Shown here piece after piece: positions 16,455 through 25,885 of a stretch of DNA of 34,880 nucleotides. Origin of the DNA: Bryobacterales bacterium. Lineage in GTDB: Bacteria > Acidobacteriota > Terriglobia > Bryobacterales > Bryobacteraceae. The DNA is taken from assembly GCA_030693045.1 (NCBI GenBank), contig JAUYBU010000078.1, positions 1 to 34,880 on the forward strand, written 5' to 3'. A program made the translations under genes and the position numbers. The notes under the pieces were generated by a model. The model ran no database searches. It had not been told where the DNA came from and worked only from the letters and a program-made list of their open reading frames with translations. Each line of letters begins with the position of its first letter. The first letter of the stretch is position 1.

Positions 16455-17798
16455 TTACTGCACCGGTTCGGTGCCGGGCATGTAGGATCGTACGCGCTCG
16501 ATCACTTCCGGCAACGAGTGTTCCCTGCCCTCCTGCACTTCCCAGATCGAGATGATCGGAAAGAACCTGGTAAACAGCATGTACAGAAGGATGAACGTGG
16601 CGCCGAACCCCAGCGTGATGGCAATCTCGATCCAAGTGGGTGAATACAGACCCGTGGCCCAGGGCAGGCGCGGCTGAGACATCGTCGGCACCACGATGGT
16701 AAGGCGCTCGAGCCACATCCCGATGATGACCGATATCGACGCGACCACCGTGCCGGCGACGGTGCGCGTTCGCCGCCACGCCAGAATTGGGAAGGGGATC
16801 ACAAAGCAGGTCGCGAACATGGTCCAGAACGCAAGAGCGTAACGGCCCGTGAGCTTTGAATAGAAGACCGTCAGGTGCGACGGATCGCCGCCGTAAAACG
16901 TCGTAAGGTACTCGGCGAAAGTGAAGTAAAACCACAGCAGCGACATTACCATCAGCAGCAGGCCCAGGTGGTTGAAGTGAACCGGCTTGAGGTAGTCGTG
17001 CAGGAAATAGATGCGGCGGATCAGCGCCATGGCGATGATAAGGGCGGCGATCCCGGAGAAGATGGCGCCCACCACGAAGTAAGGTCCGAAGATCGCGGAG
17101 TGCCACCCCGGCTGAACGGTCATGGCGAAGACCCAGGAAACCACCGTGTGCACCGAGACCGCGATCGGAATCACGAGAACGGCCATCACGGCAATGGCGC
17201 GGTCCAGCCGCCGCTTCTGTTTTTCAGTCCCCCGCCATCCGGCCGCCAGAAAACGGTAGAACCAGGAGGCGCCGCCGGTGCGGTCGCGCAGAATGGCTAT
17301 GTCGGGAATGAGGGGCAGGTAGAGGTAGATCGTGCTGGCCATCAGGTAGACGCTGATGCTGCACACGTCCCACAGCAGGGGAGAGCGAAAGTTGGGGTGC
17401 CGCAGGACATTCAACGCGCGGTCCGGCCGGCCCAGATCCATGATGATGCTGCCGACTCCGAAGAAAAGCACGAGCACCGTGATGACCTCGGCGGCGCGCG
17501 TGATCGAGCGCCGCCACTCGGCGTGGCAGAGGCGCAGAATGGCCGAGATCAGCGTGCCCGCGTGGCTGATGCCGATGAAGAAGACGAAGTTGGTGATGTA
17601 GACGCCCCAGTAGACCGGCACATTCAGCCCGGTGACCCCCAGGCCCCGCCGCAGTTGTTCCACCCAGGCGAAGAAAGCGAGCGCGCTGAAGGCCAGCAGG
17701 GCCGCCGCCAGGTAGTAGAAAGAGCCGCGCGCGGCCACAATGGGCTGGATCAGGACAGCGTCGTCCCGGCTTATCTCAAGTTTGGTTTCCACGTCCAC
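16455..17798 (-). CDS. NrfD/ActC-like quinone-binding membrane subunit
   Basis: A 447-residue polytopic membrane protein with about ten helices. The segment SHAGTLISAILRL followed by EWRRSITRAAE and MDLGRP is characteristic of NrfD-family subunits, closest in pattern to the long ActC/QrcD type of alternative complex III and Qrc. These bind quinone and exchange electrons with an Fe-S partner. GTG 17798 is chosen because GGAG precedes it and it overlaps the ferredoxin gene by 23 bases; an upstream in-frame start at 17894 would lie deep inside that gene. It is the last gene of the molybdopterin/Fe-S module. Its stop codon sits at the junction with the isomerase fragment. Confidence 0.9.
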   Translation of the reverse strand: MDVETKLEISRDDAVLIQPIVAARGSFYYLAAALLAFSALAFFAWVEQLRRGLGVTGLNVPVYWGVYITNFVFFIGISHAGTLISAILRLCHAEWRRSITRAAEVITVLVLFFGVGSIIMDLGRPDRALNVLRHPNFRSPLLWDVCSISVYLMASTIYLYLPLIPDIAILRDRTGGASWFYRFLAAGWRGTEKQKRRLDRAIAVMAVLVIPIAVSVHTVVSWVFAMTVQPGWHSAIFGPYFVVGAIFSGIAALIIAMALIRRIYFLHDYLKPVHFNHLGLLLMVMSLLWFYFTFAEYLTTFYGGDPSHLTVFYSKLTGRYALAFWTMFATCFVIPFPILAWRRTRTVAGTVVASISVIIGMWLERLTIVVPTMSQPRLPWATGLYSPTWIEIAITLGFGATFILLYMLFTRFFPIISIWEVQEGREHSLPEVIERVRSYMPGTEPVQ

Positions 17799-18486
17799 CG
17801 CTCCATTCTCCTTCCGCCAGGTGAAACACCTTCGGTTTGGTGCCCAGGTCCTCCAGAAGACGAAATGCCCGGGGATTGCGCGCCAGTTGGGCAACCGCGC
17901 TGGCTGGGTCGTCGAGATCCCCGAAGGTGATCGCGCCCGAGGGACACACCTCGGCGCAGGCGGGCAAGTAGTCTCCTTCGGCCAAGGGCCGCTTGGCGGC
18001 CTTGGCTTCCTCGCGCGCCTGCATCAGGCGGTGGTGGCACAAGGTACACTTCTCGACCACGCCTTTGGGCCGAACCGAGACATCCGGATTGAGAGCCAGC
18101 GCCAGGTCGCCGGGGAACTCGGGTTTGTACCAATTGAACATGCGCCGCGTATAAGGGCAGCCCGTGGTGCAGTAACGGCAGCCGATGCAGCGCGGATAGA
18201 TCTGGTGCACCGTGCCTTCGGCATTGATGCCGGTGGCCTTCACCGGGCAGACCAGGATGCAGGGGGGGTTGTCGCAGTGCAGGCAGGGCAAGGGCACCAG
18301 GCGCATGGAGAGGCGCGGGTACTCGCCCTCCAGTTCGGGCAGCAGGCTGATCCACGACAGGATGCGGCCGCTCCTGGCTTCCTCCGGCGGCACGCACGGG
18401 ATATTGTTCTCGCTCTGGCAAGCTACCACACACGCCTGGCAAGCGCTGCATTTCGCAAGATCGATAGCCATTCCCCAACGAGCCAT
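17776..18486 (-). CDS. Four-cluster [4Fe-4S] ferredoxin subunit (PsrB/ActB2-like)
   Basis: A 236-residue Fe-S protein with 16 ligand cysteines: 13, 16, 19, 23; 68, 71, 76, 80; 100, 103, 106, 110; and 147, 150, 177, 181. This is the four-cubane pattern of PsrB/DmsB/NrfC subunits. It should wire the molybdopterin-family subunit to the NrfD membrane subunit. It has no signal peptide and would be co-exported with the Tat-bearing partner. It lies 16 bases after the molybdopterin-family gene and overlaps the NrfD gene. Confidence 0.94.
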   Translation of the reverse strand: MARWGMAIDLAKCSACQACVVACQSENNIPCVPPEEARSGRILSWISLLPELEGEYPRLSMRLVPLPCLHCDNPPCILVCPVKATGINAEGTVHQIYPRCIGCRYCTTGCPYTRRMFNWYKPEFPGDLALALNPDVSVRPKGVVEKCTLCHHRLMQAREEAKAAKRPLAEGDYLPACAEVCPSGAITFGDLDDPASAVAQLARNPRAFRLLEDLGTKPKVFHLAEGEWSGGRGNQT

Positions 18487-18502
18487 GATTTCCGGATCCC
18501 TT

Positions 18503-20911
18503 TCAGCTTGGATACACCCTCACGTACGTGCCCGCGCTTTGCGGCAGACCCGCCACCGGTTCGCGCCGGTCTTCCAGCAGGCTCAACGGATTGACCCCGC
18601 CGCGGCTCAGTTCGCTGCCAGCCGTGTGGCCGTAGCCCAGAGGCAGGTGTACGACGCCGGGACGCACTCCCGCGTATACGCGCGCGCGCACCTGGGCACG
18701 CCCCCGACGCGACTCGATCCACACGATGGCGCCGTCGGGAATGTGCAGCTTGTGCGCCGTTTCCGGATCCATCTCGAGCCAGCTTTCCCAGGCCTCGAAC
18801 AGATGCGAGCCGGCGATCTGTTGCAGGTACGGCAGGTGCCCGCCTTCGCCGCCGGCCAGCGGCAGCACTTCGATCGGGAGCAACAGGAGCGGGTAGCCCG
18901 GCGGCGGGTCGGCGATGGGCGTCTGGTGCGGCAGGAACAGGCGGTCGTCATCCGGCTTCATGCCGGCATTGCGCGCAAACTCGGGATGAGCCGCGGCCCA
19001 GTGCGCCAGCGTCTGGGAGTAGAACTCGAAGCGTCCGGAAGGGGTCTTCAGCACCCGCTGCCACTCGCCGTGGGAGTAAGTGGGGTCCCACCAGCCTCCC
19101 TGCTTCTGCATCTGTTCCCACAGCTCGTCGGCGGTGGCATAGGTGGGCGACCACCAGCCGGAGCGGTCCAGAAGCCGGTTCCAGGCGTCTTCCATGCTGG
19201 TGCTGAAGACCGACCCGCTCTGGGCGGCAAACAGTTCACCGGCCTGGGCATGCACGTACTCCTCGAAATTCGCCGCCGGAAGAGCCTGCGCCGCCGCCCC
19301 GCCAAGCTGGTGCGCCAGTTCCAGAATCACATCCGCCGGCTGGCGCGCCTGGTAGCGCGGCGGAACCACCGGCGCGGCGATCGATTGCACGGCAGAGGGG
19401 AAGGTGGGCGGGGAGGTGACGGCCTGCCACTTTTCGAGGTCCGTTTGCGCGGGCAGGACCAGGTCGGCTCGCATCGCGCTCTCGTCCAGGAACACGGCGA
19501 AGCTGGCCACGAACGGCGTCTGATCGAGACATTGCTCGAAGGCCGTCCCGTTGGGCATCGAGAAAACCGGGTTGACTTCGTTCAGGATGATCGCCTGAAC
19601 CGGGTACGGGCGGCCGGCGAGGATGGCTCGCGCCGCCTCGGCCAGGTGGTGTCCCGGAAAGACGCTCGAGGGCGACTGGTCGATCCGGGGCCATGCGGTG
19701 ACGCTGCCCGGCGGCGGGGACGCGGGCATCACGGCCTGAATCAGCACGCCTCCCGGCGCGTCGATGCTTCCTACCAGCGCGTTCAGGCTATGCACCGCCA
19801 TGGCGCTGTAGGGGTTCCCCGGCAGAGTGCTGGTTTGCGAATCTCCCAGCGCCACCGCGGGACGGTGATTGCCGAACTCGCGTGCCAGCCGGAGGATGGT
19901 CTCTTCGGGGACGCCGGTCAGCGCCGCCACGTCCTGGAGGCGGTATTCGCTCAACACCAGCGAGCGGAACCCCTGGTGCGCCCTGCCGGCGTCGTCGTGC
20001 CAGTCCTCGAACCCGAAGGTGTGCTCGCGGACGAAGGCCGCATCGTAAAGGCCCTCGGTGATCAGGACGTAGGCCATGCCCAGGGCCAGGGCGGCCTCGG
20101 CGCCCGGCCGCAGCGGCACCCACTCGTCGGCGCGGGATGCGGTCAGCGAGAAGCGAGGTTCAACCTGCACGAACTTCGTCCGGCGGCCCGAGGACGGGTC
20201 GCGCCAGCGCCCAAACGCGCGCATGATGCTGGCCGGCGAACCCCACCCCTCCAGCAGGTTGACTCCGAAGCTGAGAACGTACTGCGCACGGTCCCAATCG
20301 TAGGCCACCGGCTGCGTGACGCCTTGCTGCAAGTGCACGGCGGTCTTCAGAGCGTCCTGACCCGATGGGAGCACCAGGTAGTTTGGCGATCCGTAGGCGG
20401 TCATGAAGCGCTGCATCAGGCGGCTGGACAGGCTGTGCCGGTTGCGCTCCACCAACGCCACCGTGTGCGCCTGTCCCGCGTCGCGAAGCTTGCGGAGCTG
20501 CCCGGTCAGCGTGGCGATGGCCTCGTCCCACGAAATCTGCATCCAGCGGGGAGACTTGCGCGTTCCGGTATTCCTCATCGGCGCGCGCAAGCGATCCGGA
20601 TGGTAGAGCGTTTGCAGTTCGGCCACGCCCTTGGGGCAAAGTCCCCCCTGGTTGACCGGATGGAGCGGATTACCCTGGACCTTTACCGCCCGCGCGCCGA
20701 CCTTGCGCACGCGCAGGCCGCAACCCGCCGGGCACTGCGTGCATACCCCCAGCGCCCAGCTTTCCGGCCCGCCCGGCACCTGCATCTGTTCGGCGGCCAG
20801 CGCCTCGTTGAAGCGGCTGATGGCTTCCATGCCGATGCCCGAGGCCGCCATTCCAAGGGCGCCGCCTCCGGCGAACCGGACAAAATCCCTGCGACCGACT
20901 TTGAAACTCAT
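18503..20911 (-). CDS. Molybdopterin-family oxidoreductase subunit, Tat-exported
   Basis: An 802-residue member of the DMSO-reductase superfamily. The twin-arginine signal GRRDFVRFAGGGALG is at 6-20. A [4Fe-4S] motif follows with C57, C60, C64 and C92 (CX2CX3CX27C). Domain signatures continue (YGSPN, DRAQYVLSFGVNLLEGW, WDEAIATL), and a C-terminal cap domain is present. At the place where related enzymes carry the Cys or Ser that binds molybdenum, the sequence reads LPSGQD (182-186), with Gln185 where I would expect the ligand; the subunit may lack metal, as reported for ActB of alternative complex III and QrcB. ATG 20911 overlaps the previous stop as ATGA and has GGAGGG upstream. Function in quinol oxidation or quinone reduction is inferred from neighbours. 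Confidence 0.88.
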   Translation of the reverse strand: MSFKVGRRDFVRFAGGGALGMAASGIGMEAISRFNEALAAEQMQVPGGPESWALGVCTQCPAGCGLRVRKVGARAVKVQGNPLHPVNQGGLCPKGVAELQTLYHPDRLRAPMRNTGTRKSPRWMQISWDEAIATLTGQLRKLRDAGQAHTVALVERNRHSLSSRLMQRFMTAYGSPNYLVLPSGQDALKTAVHLQQGVTQPVAYDWDRAQYVLSFGVNLLEGWGSPASIMRAFGRWRDPSSGRRTKFVQVEPRFSLTASRADEWVPLRPGAEAALALGMAYVLITEGLYDAAFVREHTFGFEDWHDDAGRAHQGFRSLVLSEYRLQDVAALTGVPEETILRLAREFGNHRPAVALGDSQTSTLPGNPYSAMAVHSLNALVGSIDAPGGVLIQAVMPASPPPGSVTAWPRIDQSPSSVFPGHHLAEAARAILAGRPYPVQAIILNEVNPVFSMPNGTAFEQCLDQTPFVASFAVFLDESAMRADLVLPAQTDLEKWQAVTSPPTFPSAVQSIAAPVVPPRYQARQPADVILELAHQLGGAAAQALPAANFEEYVHAQAGELFAAQSGSVFSTSMEDAWNRLLDRSGWWSPTYATADELWEQMQKQGGWWDPTYSHGEWQRVLKTPSGRFEFYSQTLAHWAAAHPEFARNAGMKPDDDRLFLPHQTPIADPPPGYPLLLLPIEVLPLAGGEGGHLPYLQQIAGSHLFEAWESWLEMDPETAHKLHIPDGAIVWIESRRGRAQVRARVYAGVRPGVVHLPLGYGHTAGSELSRGGVNPLSLLEDRREPVAGLPQSAGTYVRVYPS

Positions 20912-22110
20912 GGTTTCCCTCCGGCGCGCTGCCGCGGGCGCTGTCCCGCGCCGAGGAACTCCATCAGATCGGCGACCTCCGCGGGAAGGAAGCGAGGCCA
21001 GGGGATCTGCCGCCGCTCCATCGTGCCAAGCATCAGCGGCCCGTGGTTCCAGAGGGCGGCGGCGAGCCGGACCGGGGAAGCCGCGCCGCGCCACGCGGCC
21101 AGGCTGGGACCGCGCGCCGCGCCGGCACCCGGGGAATGGCAGCTCCCGCAGCCTTTCTCCTCAAAAACGCGCCGGCCGCGGTCGGCGTTGCCGCTGGCCT
21201 CGAAATAACGCTGGGTGAACAGGTGCGCGATCAGGTCGGCCATCTCCTGGTTGGAAAACTGGGGCGGCGCCATCTTGTGCGCCTGCATGCTGCTCCACAT
21301 GGCCGGAGCGTGGTTCCACATCAGCGTGGCGAACTGGCCGAGAGTGCGCGGCAGGGGCCGGACTCCCAGATCCGGCCCTCCTTTGCCGCCGGCGCCGCGA
21401 AAGGAATGGCACGTCGCGCATCCCTTCTGTTCAAACAGCCGGGCGCCCGCCTCCGCATTCGCCAGGCGCGGGTTCGCGCGCGTCTTCGGGACGCCTGCCA
21501 GCGTGCGGATGTATGCGATGATGTCGGTCATATCGTTGTCTTTGAACTCGGGCCAGCTCAGCCCGCGCGCGGCCATCAGCGATCGCATGGCCAGGCCGTG
21601 GTTCCACATGGCCTGAATCCAGCTCACCGGGTTGCGGTGGCTGGTCCAGGTTCTCAGGTCCGGTCCGGCGCCCCGGCCCGCAGAGGAGACCGCGTGGCAT
21701 TCCAGGCACTTCTTGTCGCTGAGCAGCCTGCGGCCCCGCTCCGGGTCGCCCGGTTCGTCCAGGCTCCGGACGGAGTAGAGAAACGCGAACAGGTTGGTCA
21801 TTTCCGGGTCGCTGAAACGGGGCAGGTTCAGCCGCTCGACGCGCATTTTATTCCACATGGCGGGCGCGTGGTTCCACATCGCCGCGACGGCCTCGGCGGC
21901 GCTCAGGTGGCCCGCGGGCACGCGCGCCAGGTCGGGGGCGGTGCGGCCGCCCTCGCCCAGAACCGCGTGGCAGCGGGCGCAGCCTTTGTCGAGAAAGACC
22001 CGCATGCCGGCTTTGGGATCCCCGGGCACGAAGTAGGCCCCGCGGCTCACCGTCTCGGCCCCCAGCAGCGGCAGCGCGGAGAGGATCAGAATCAAAACGC
22101 CGGTCTTCAT
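20908..22110 (-). CDS. Tetraheme cytochrome c with repeated MWNH modules (periplasmic)
   Basis: A 400-residue protein made of four tandem class I cytochrome units of roughly 90-95 residues after a signal peptide (~1-18). CxxCH sites are at 44, 135, 231 and 321. Each unit also carries a MWNHAPAM-like motif about 34 residues after the heme (78, 168, 264, and LWNH at 353), followed by a WPEF/MTDIIAYI-like helix. The Met or His in that motif may serve as distal heme ligand. It is paralogous to the anchored protein at 22894. Its stop overlaps the molybdopterin-family start, so it is likely a subunit or direct partner of that complex. Confidence 0.88.
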   Translation of the reverse strand: MKTGVLILILSALPLLGAETVSRGAYFVPGDPKAGMRVFLDKGCARCHAVLGEGGRTAPDLARVPAGHLSAAEAVAAMWNHAPAMWNKMRVERLNLPRFSDPEMTNLFAFLYSVRSLDEPGDPERGRRLLSDKKCLECHAVSSAGRGAGPDLRTWTSHRNPVSWIQAMWNHGLAMRSLMAARGLSWPEFKDNDMTDIIAYIRTLAGVPKTRANPRLANAEAGARLFEQKGCATCHSFRGAGGKGGPDLGVRPLPRTLGQFATLMWNHAPAMWSSMQAHKMAPPQFSNQEMADLIAHLFTQRYFEASGNADRGRRVFEEKGCGSCHSPGAGAARGPSLAAWRGAASPVRLAAALWNHGPLMLGTMERRQIPWPRFLPAEVADLMEFLGAGQRPRQRAGGKP

Positions 22111-22163
22111 CCCGCCAGGTCTCCGACCGTGCGATTGGGTTCTTCCGCTTGCTGAGAAGCTGT

Positions 22164-22246
22164 AAGAGAATCCTGGGGGACACGCCTGTGGGCGCTTCAA
22201 AGTGTTGTTTCCGTGAAGCCAGCCCGGAGTGTCCCCGGATTCTCTT
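22164..22246. repeat. GGGGACAC hairpin repeat, third locus
   Basis: Arms of ~18-20 bases beginning AAGAGAATCC (22164) and ending GGATTCTCTT (22246) enclose GGGGGACACGCCTG and AGCCCGGAGTGTCCCC, the same boxes as in the repeats at 1 and 11512. It lies between two cytochrome genes of the minus-strand operon. The left 22117-22155 stretch copies part of the 16126 element. Confidence 0.8.
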
Positions 22247-22272
22247 GCGGCTTGGCCCAGAGGGCACCCCGC

Positions 22273-22344
22273 GCGCGGCTCGGAATCGTTACCGAGCCGC
22301 GACTCAGAATCGTTACCGAGCCGCGACCGTGAGGGAGCGGAACC
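22273..22344. repeat. GCGGCTCGGAATCG hairpin repeat
   Basis: GCGGCTCGG and CCGAGCCGC (22275-22300) form a perfect stem, and a partial second copy continues to GAGGGAGCGGAACC. It is the same family as the cores at 5909, 16126 and 28237. Together with the neighbouring element it fills the gap between the stop at 22358 and the start at 22110. Confidence 0.8.
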
Positions 22345-22357
22345 AGGGGTCAAGGCA

Positions 22358-22894
22358 CTAGCGATGGCAGTCATTGCACTCCGTCCCGCCTCGGTTGTTT
22401 TCGTGACACTGGGTGCAGGCGTCCATGGTGAATTCACGGAAGGGCCTGGCCGGCGGCGCCGTGGCTTTCTCCATGGGGCCATGGCAGATGGCGCAGGCAA
22501 TTTTGGCCAGCACGACGTGACGCCGGTGCGAGAAGAACACGTGCGCCGGCACCTGCGTCAGCCGGACCCAGGCAAGCTCCTTCCCCGCCGCCGCCAGATC
22601 GCGAACTTTCCGCTCCTCCGCGCTCGCGGTCAGCGCCGTCGCGTGGCAGTTCATGCACGTTTCCAGCGCCGGCAACGTTGCGCGCGCCTGGGTTTCGACT
22701 CCCGTGTGGCAGTCCGTGCAGGACATCCCGTTGGCCAGATGCTTGGCGTGATTGAAAGCGATGGGTTGCGAGGCCGCGTGGTTCCGGCCGGCCGCGGAGA
22801 ATACCACAGCGCCCACGAGAAAACACAGGACAAAGCCTCCTCCTATGGTCCAGCGAGCCGCAAGCGGCGGGGGCATCGGGCTCCAATCCGCCAT
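22358..22894 (-). CDS. Pentaheme c7/class III-type cytochrome, membrane-anchored (ActA/QrcA-like)
   Basis: A 178-residue protein with an N-terminal transmembrane anchor (~17-35) and five CxxCH sites at 59, 80, 134, 160 and 173; it ends one residue after the last heme. Histidines in FNHAKH (47-52) and FSHRRH (121-126) before the hemes are typical distal ligands of class III cytochromes. Size, anchor and heme number match ActA of alternative complex III, and the following molybdopterin-family, ferredoxin and NrfD genes complete that resemblance. Its ATG overlaps the upstream gene's TAA (TAATG), indicating coupled translation. Confidence 0.9.
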   Translation of the reverse strand: MADWSPMPPPLAARWTIGGGFVLCFLVGAVVFSAAGRNHAASQPIAFNHAKHLANGMSCTDCHTGVETQARATLPALETCMNCHATALTASAEERKVRDLAAAGKELAWVRLTQVPAHVFFSHRRHVVLAKIACAICHGPMEKATAPPARPFREFTMDACTQCHENNRGGTECNDCHR

Positions 22895-24123
22895 TAGCGC
22901 CGCCCCTCAACGGGAGAATTGAGAAAGCTCACCAGGTTGCCGATGTCGCCTTCGTTGAGGGTGGGCCACGCAATCTTGAGCTCGCGCGTGCGCCGGTACA
23001 TGCTGGGACCGTGACTCCAGAGCGCGGTTGCCAGCACCACGGTCGAATAGGTCCGGCCTCGGATTCTGAGAGCGGGGCCCAAGCGCGAGCCCAGGGCCGT
23101 GCCTCCGTGGCACCGGCTGCAATCGCGCTCGGTAAACACCGTCTCGCCGACCTGCGCCGACCCCATCGGTTCGAAGTAGCGAATGCTGGCGAGAAACGCG
23201 ACCAGGTCCGCGATCTGCTGACCGTTAAAGGTGGGGCGCGGGATGTTTTGATTTGACTGGGCTTTCCACATTTCCGGCGAATGGTTCCACATCAAGGCGG
23301 CGAATTGAACGACGGTCAGCGGGAGCGGGCGGTTGGGGCCCAGCTCCGGTCCGATGTGTCCTCCCTTGCCGCTCACGGCGTGGCAGACGATGCAGGATTT
23401 GCTTTGAAATAGCGCCCAGCCGTGTTTCGGGTTGGCCGGCAGCAAAGTTGTTTCGCGCCGGGGCCCGCGCGAGACCTCGCGAATGTAGGCCAGCAGATCG
23501 TTCATATCGCGTCCTTCGAATCTCGGCCACGCAAGCCCGCTTTCCTGCATCCGCGCCTCCATGATGGGGGCGTGGTTCCACATCGCCTGGGTCCACACGA
23601 TGGGCGTGTCCACGCCGGCGACCGAGGCCAGGTCCGGTCCTCGGTCGCCTCCGGTTCCATCCACTGCGTGGCAGCGGACGCACCCCTTCGTCCGGAGCAA
23701 CTGGTAGCCCCGCTCTTTGTCGCCGAACTCGTCCAGGTACCTGGCGGTGTAGAGGAAAGCGAAGATGTGGGCCGTTTCCTCCTGGTTGAGGTCGGGGAAC
23801 TTCAATTTCTCGGCGCGCAGGCGCTCCCACATTCGCGGCGCGCAGTTCCACATGGCCGACACAAGCTGGCTCATGCTCGACTGCGGCAAGCTGGCAAAGC
23901 CCAGGTCGGGAGCGCTCTTGCCGCCGTACCCGTTGACCGGATGGCAGTGAGCGCAGCCCTTCTTCTCAAAGAAGAGCGTGGCGCCCAAGTGCGGGTCGCC
24001 GACCCAGAGATTGGTCCATCGAGCGTTTGAGTGTCTGTGCTCCCAGAACAGCACACCCACCAGCAGCGCCAAGGCTGCAACCGCCATTACTCCCCAGATG
24101 AACAGTTGCTTTTTCGACGTCAT
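22894..24123 (-). CDS. Tetraheme cytochrome c with repeated MWNH modules (membrane-anchored)
   Basis: A 409-residue protein with an N-terminal membrane anchor (~8-27) and four tandem heme units. CxxCH sites are at 57, 148, 244 and 335, with MWNC (91), MWNH (181, 278) and LWSH (368) about 34 residues behind each. It is a paralogue of the periplasmic tetraheme protein two genes downstream. ATG 24123 is preferred because GAGGG lies 8 bases before it; ATG 24138 would add five residues. It is the first gene of the molybdopterin/NrfD block, with a candidate sigma-54 promoter about 37 bases upstream. Confidence 0.88.
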   Translation of the reverse strand: MTSKKQLFIWGVMAVAALALLVGVLFWEHRHSNARWTNLWVGDPHLGATLFFEKKGCAHCHPVNGYGGKSAPDLGFASLPQSSMSQLVSAMWNCAPRMWERLRAEKLKFPDLNQEETAHIFAFLYTARYLDEFGDKERGYQLLRTKGCVRCHAVDGTGGDRGPDLASVAGVDTPIVWTQAMWNHAPIMEARMQESGLAWPRFEGRDMNDLLAYIREVSRGPRRETTLLPANPKHGWALFQSKSCIVCHAVSGKGGHIGPELGPNRPLPLTVVQFAALMWNHSPEMWKAQSNQNIPRPTFNGQQIADLVAFLASIRYFEPMGSAQVGETVFTERDCSRCHGGTALGSRLGPALRIRGRTYSTVVLATALWSHGPSMYRRTRELKIAWPTLNEGDIGNLVSFLNSPVEGRR

Positions 24124-24170
24124 TCCGGCTGCCCTCATTTGCTTGAGATCGTTGCCGCTGGAACTGTGAA

Positions 24171-24186
24171 AGCACGTCAGCGGCCA
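24171..24186 (-). promoter_or_regulatory. Candidate sigma-54 promoter
   Basis: The minus strand reads TGGCCGCTGACGTGCT: TGGC and TGCT with GG and GC exactly 10 bases apart. The predicted start near 24160 gives a leader of about 37 bases for the first cytochrome of the block. A symmetric site ~100 bases further upstream could bind the NtrC-like regulator encoded next door. Confidence 0.4.
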
Positions 24187-24263
24187 AAGCCGCCGCGCAC
24201 CGTTCCCATGAACAAAGCAATCGAGTTGGAACAGGCTGCGGGCAATTGCGGCCGGGCCGGCAG

Positions 24264-24298
24264 TGTCCGACAGACGTCCGATGTACGAGAATCGGACA
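24264..24298. promoter_or_regulatory. Candidate activator binding site
   Basis: TGTCCGA (24264-24270) and TCGGACA (24292-24298) are an exact inverted pair, with a further GTCCGAT at 24276 pairing with ATCGGAC at 24291. It lies roughly 105-138 bases upstream of the predicted sigma-54 start, a usual distance for enhancer sites of NtrC-type activators. Function is inferred. Confidence 0.4.
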
Positions 24299-24517
24299 GA
24301 ATTCAGAAGTCAGAAGTCAGAAGTCAGAAGTCGGAAGTCGGAATGAGGACGCCAGCGACGAGATTCTGTGCTTGCGGACTATCGTCTCCATCGCCGCGAA
24401 CATTGCGGAAGGGTTTTTGCAGCACCAAGCCAGTTGCCCGAAGAGGTCGGCAAGCTGTGGGAGGCCTTTCCGCAGGCCATTCTGAATTCTGTCTTCTGAA
24501 TTCTGTCTTCTGCTTCC
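24297..24517 (+). pseudogene. Decayed four-helix-bundle (S23/IVP-like) element
   Basis: Seven 7-base units of the CAGAAGT type run from 24297 to 24345. An inverted version (CTGAATTCTGTCTTCTG) closes the element at 24480-24513, just before the response-regulator stop codon. Between them the plus strand encodes RTIVSIAANIAEGF, the signature helix of four-helix-bundle proteins related to the 23S rRNA intervening-sequence protein, then loses resemblance. No complete gene of the usual ~120 residues remains. It appears to be the remnant of a small mobile cassette. Confidence 0.65.

Positions 24518-25881
<1,364 letters not shown>

Positions 25882-25885
<4 letters not shown>

Noticed and set aside
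18503-20911. Assignment as formate dehydrogenase, nitrate reductase or polysulfide reductase
   Set aside because: The metal-ligand residue characteristic of these enzymes is not visible, and the neighbours fit an ACIII/Qrc-type electron-transfer complex better.
20912-21094. N-terminal extension of the molybdopterin-family protein
   Set aside because: The extra 61 residues overlap the tetraheme cytochrome gene and precede a clean Tat signal; ATG 20911 with a ribosome site is the better start.
18212-21208. 998-residue open frame on the plus strand
   Set aside because: It is antisense to the molybdopterin-family and ferredoxin genes, whose motifs are unambiguous; the product is Arg/Gly/His rich without domains.
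22111-22500. 130-residue extension of the periplasmic tetraheme cytochrome
   Set aside because: It would cross two repeat elements and the end of the pentaheme gene; the signal peptide starts at ATG 22110.
24297-24345. Short tandem repeats as a CRISPR array
   Set aside because: Units are 7 bases with no spacers and there are no cas genes; they form the end of the decayed four-helix-bundle element.
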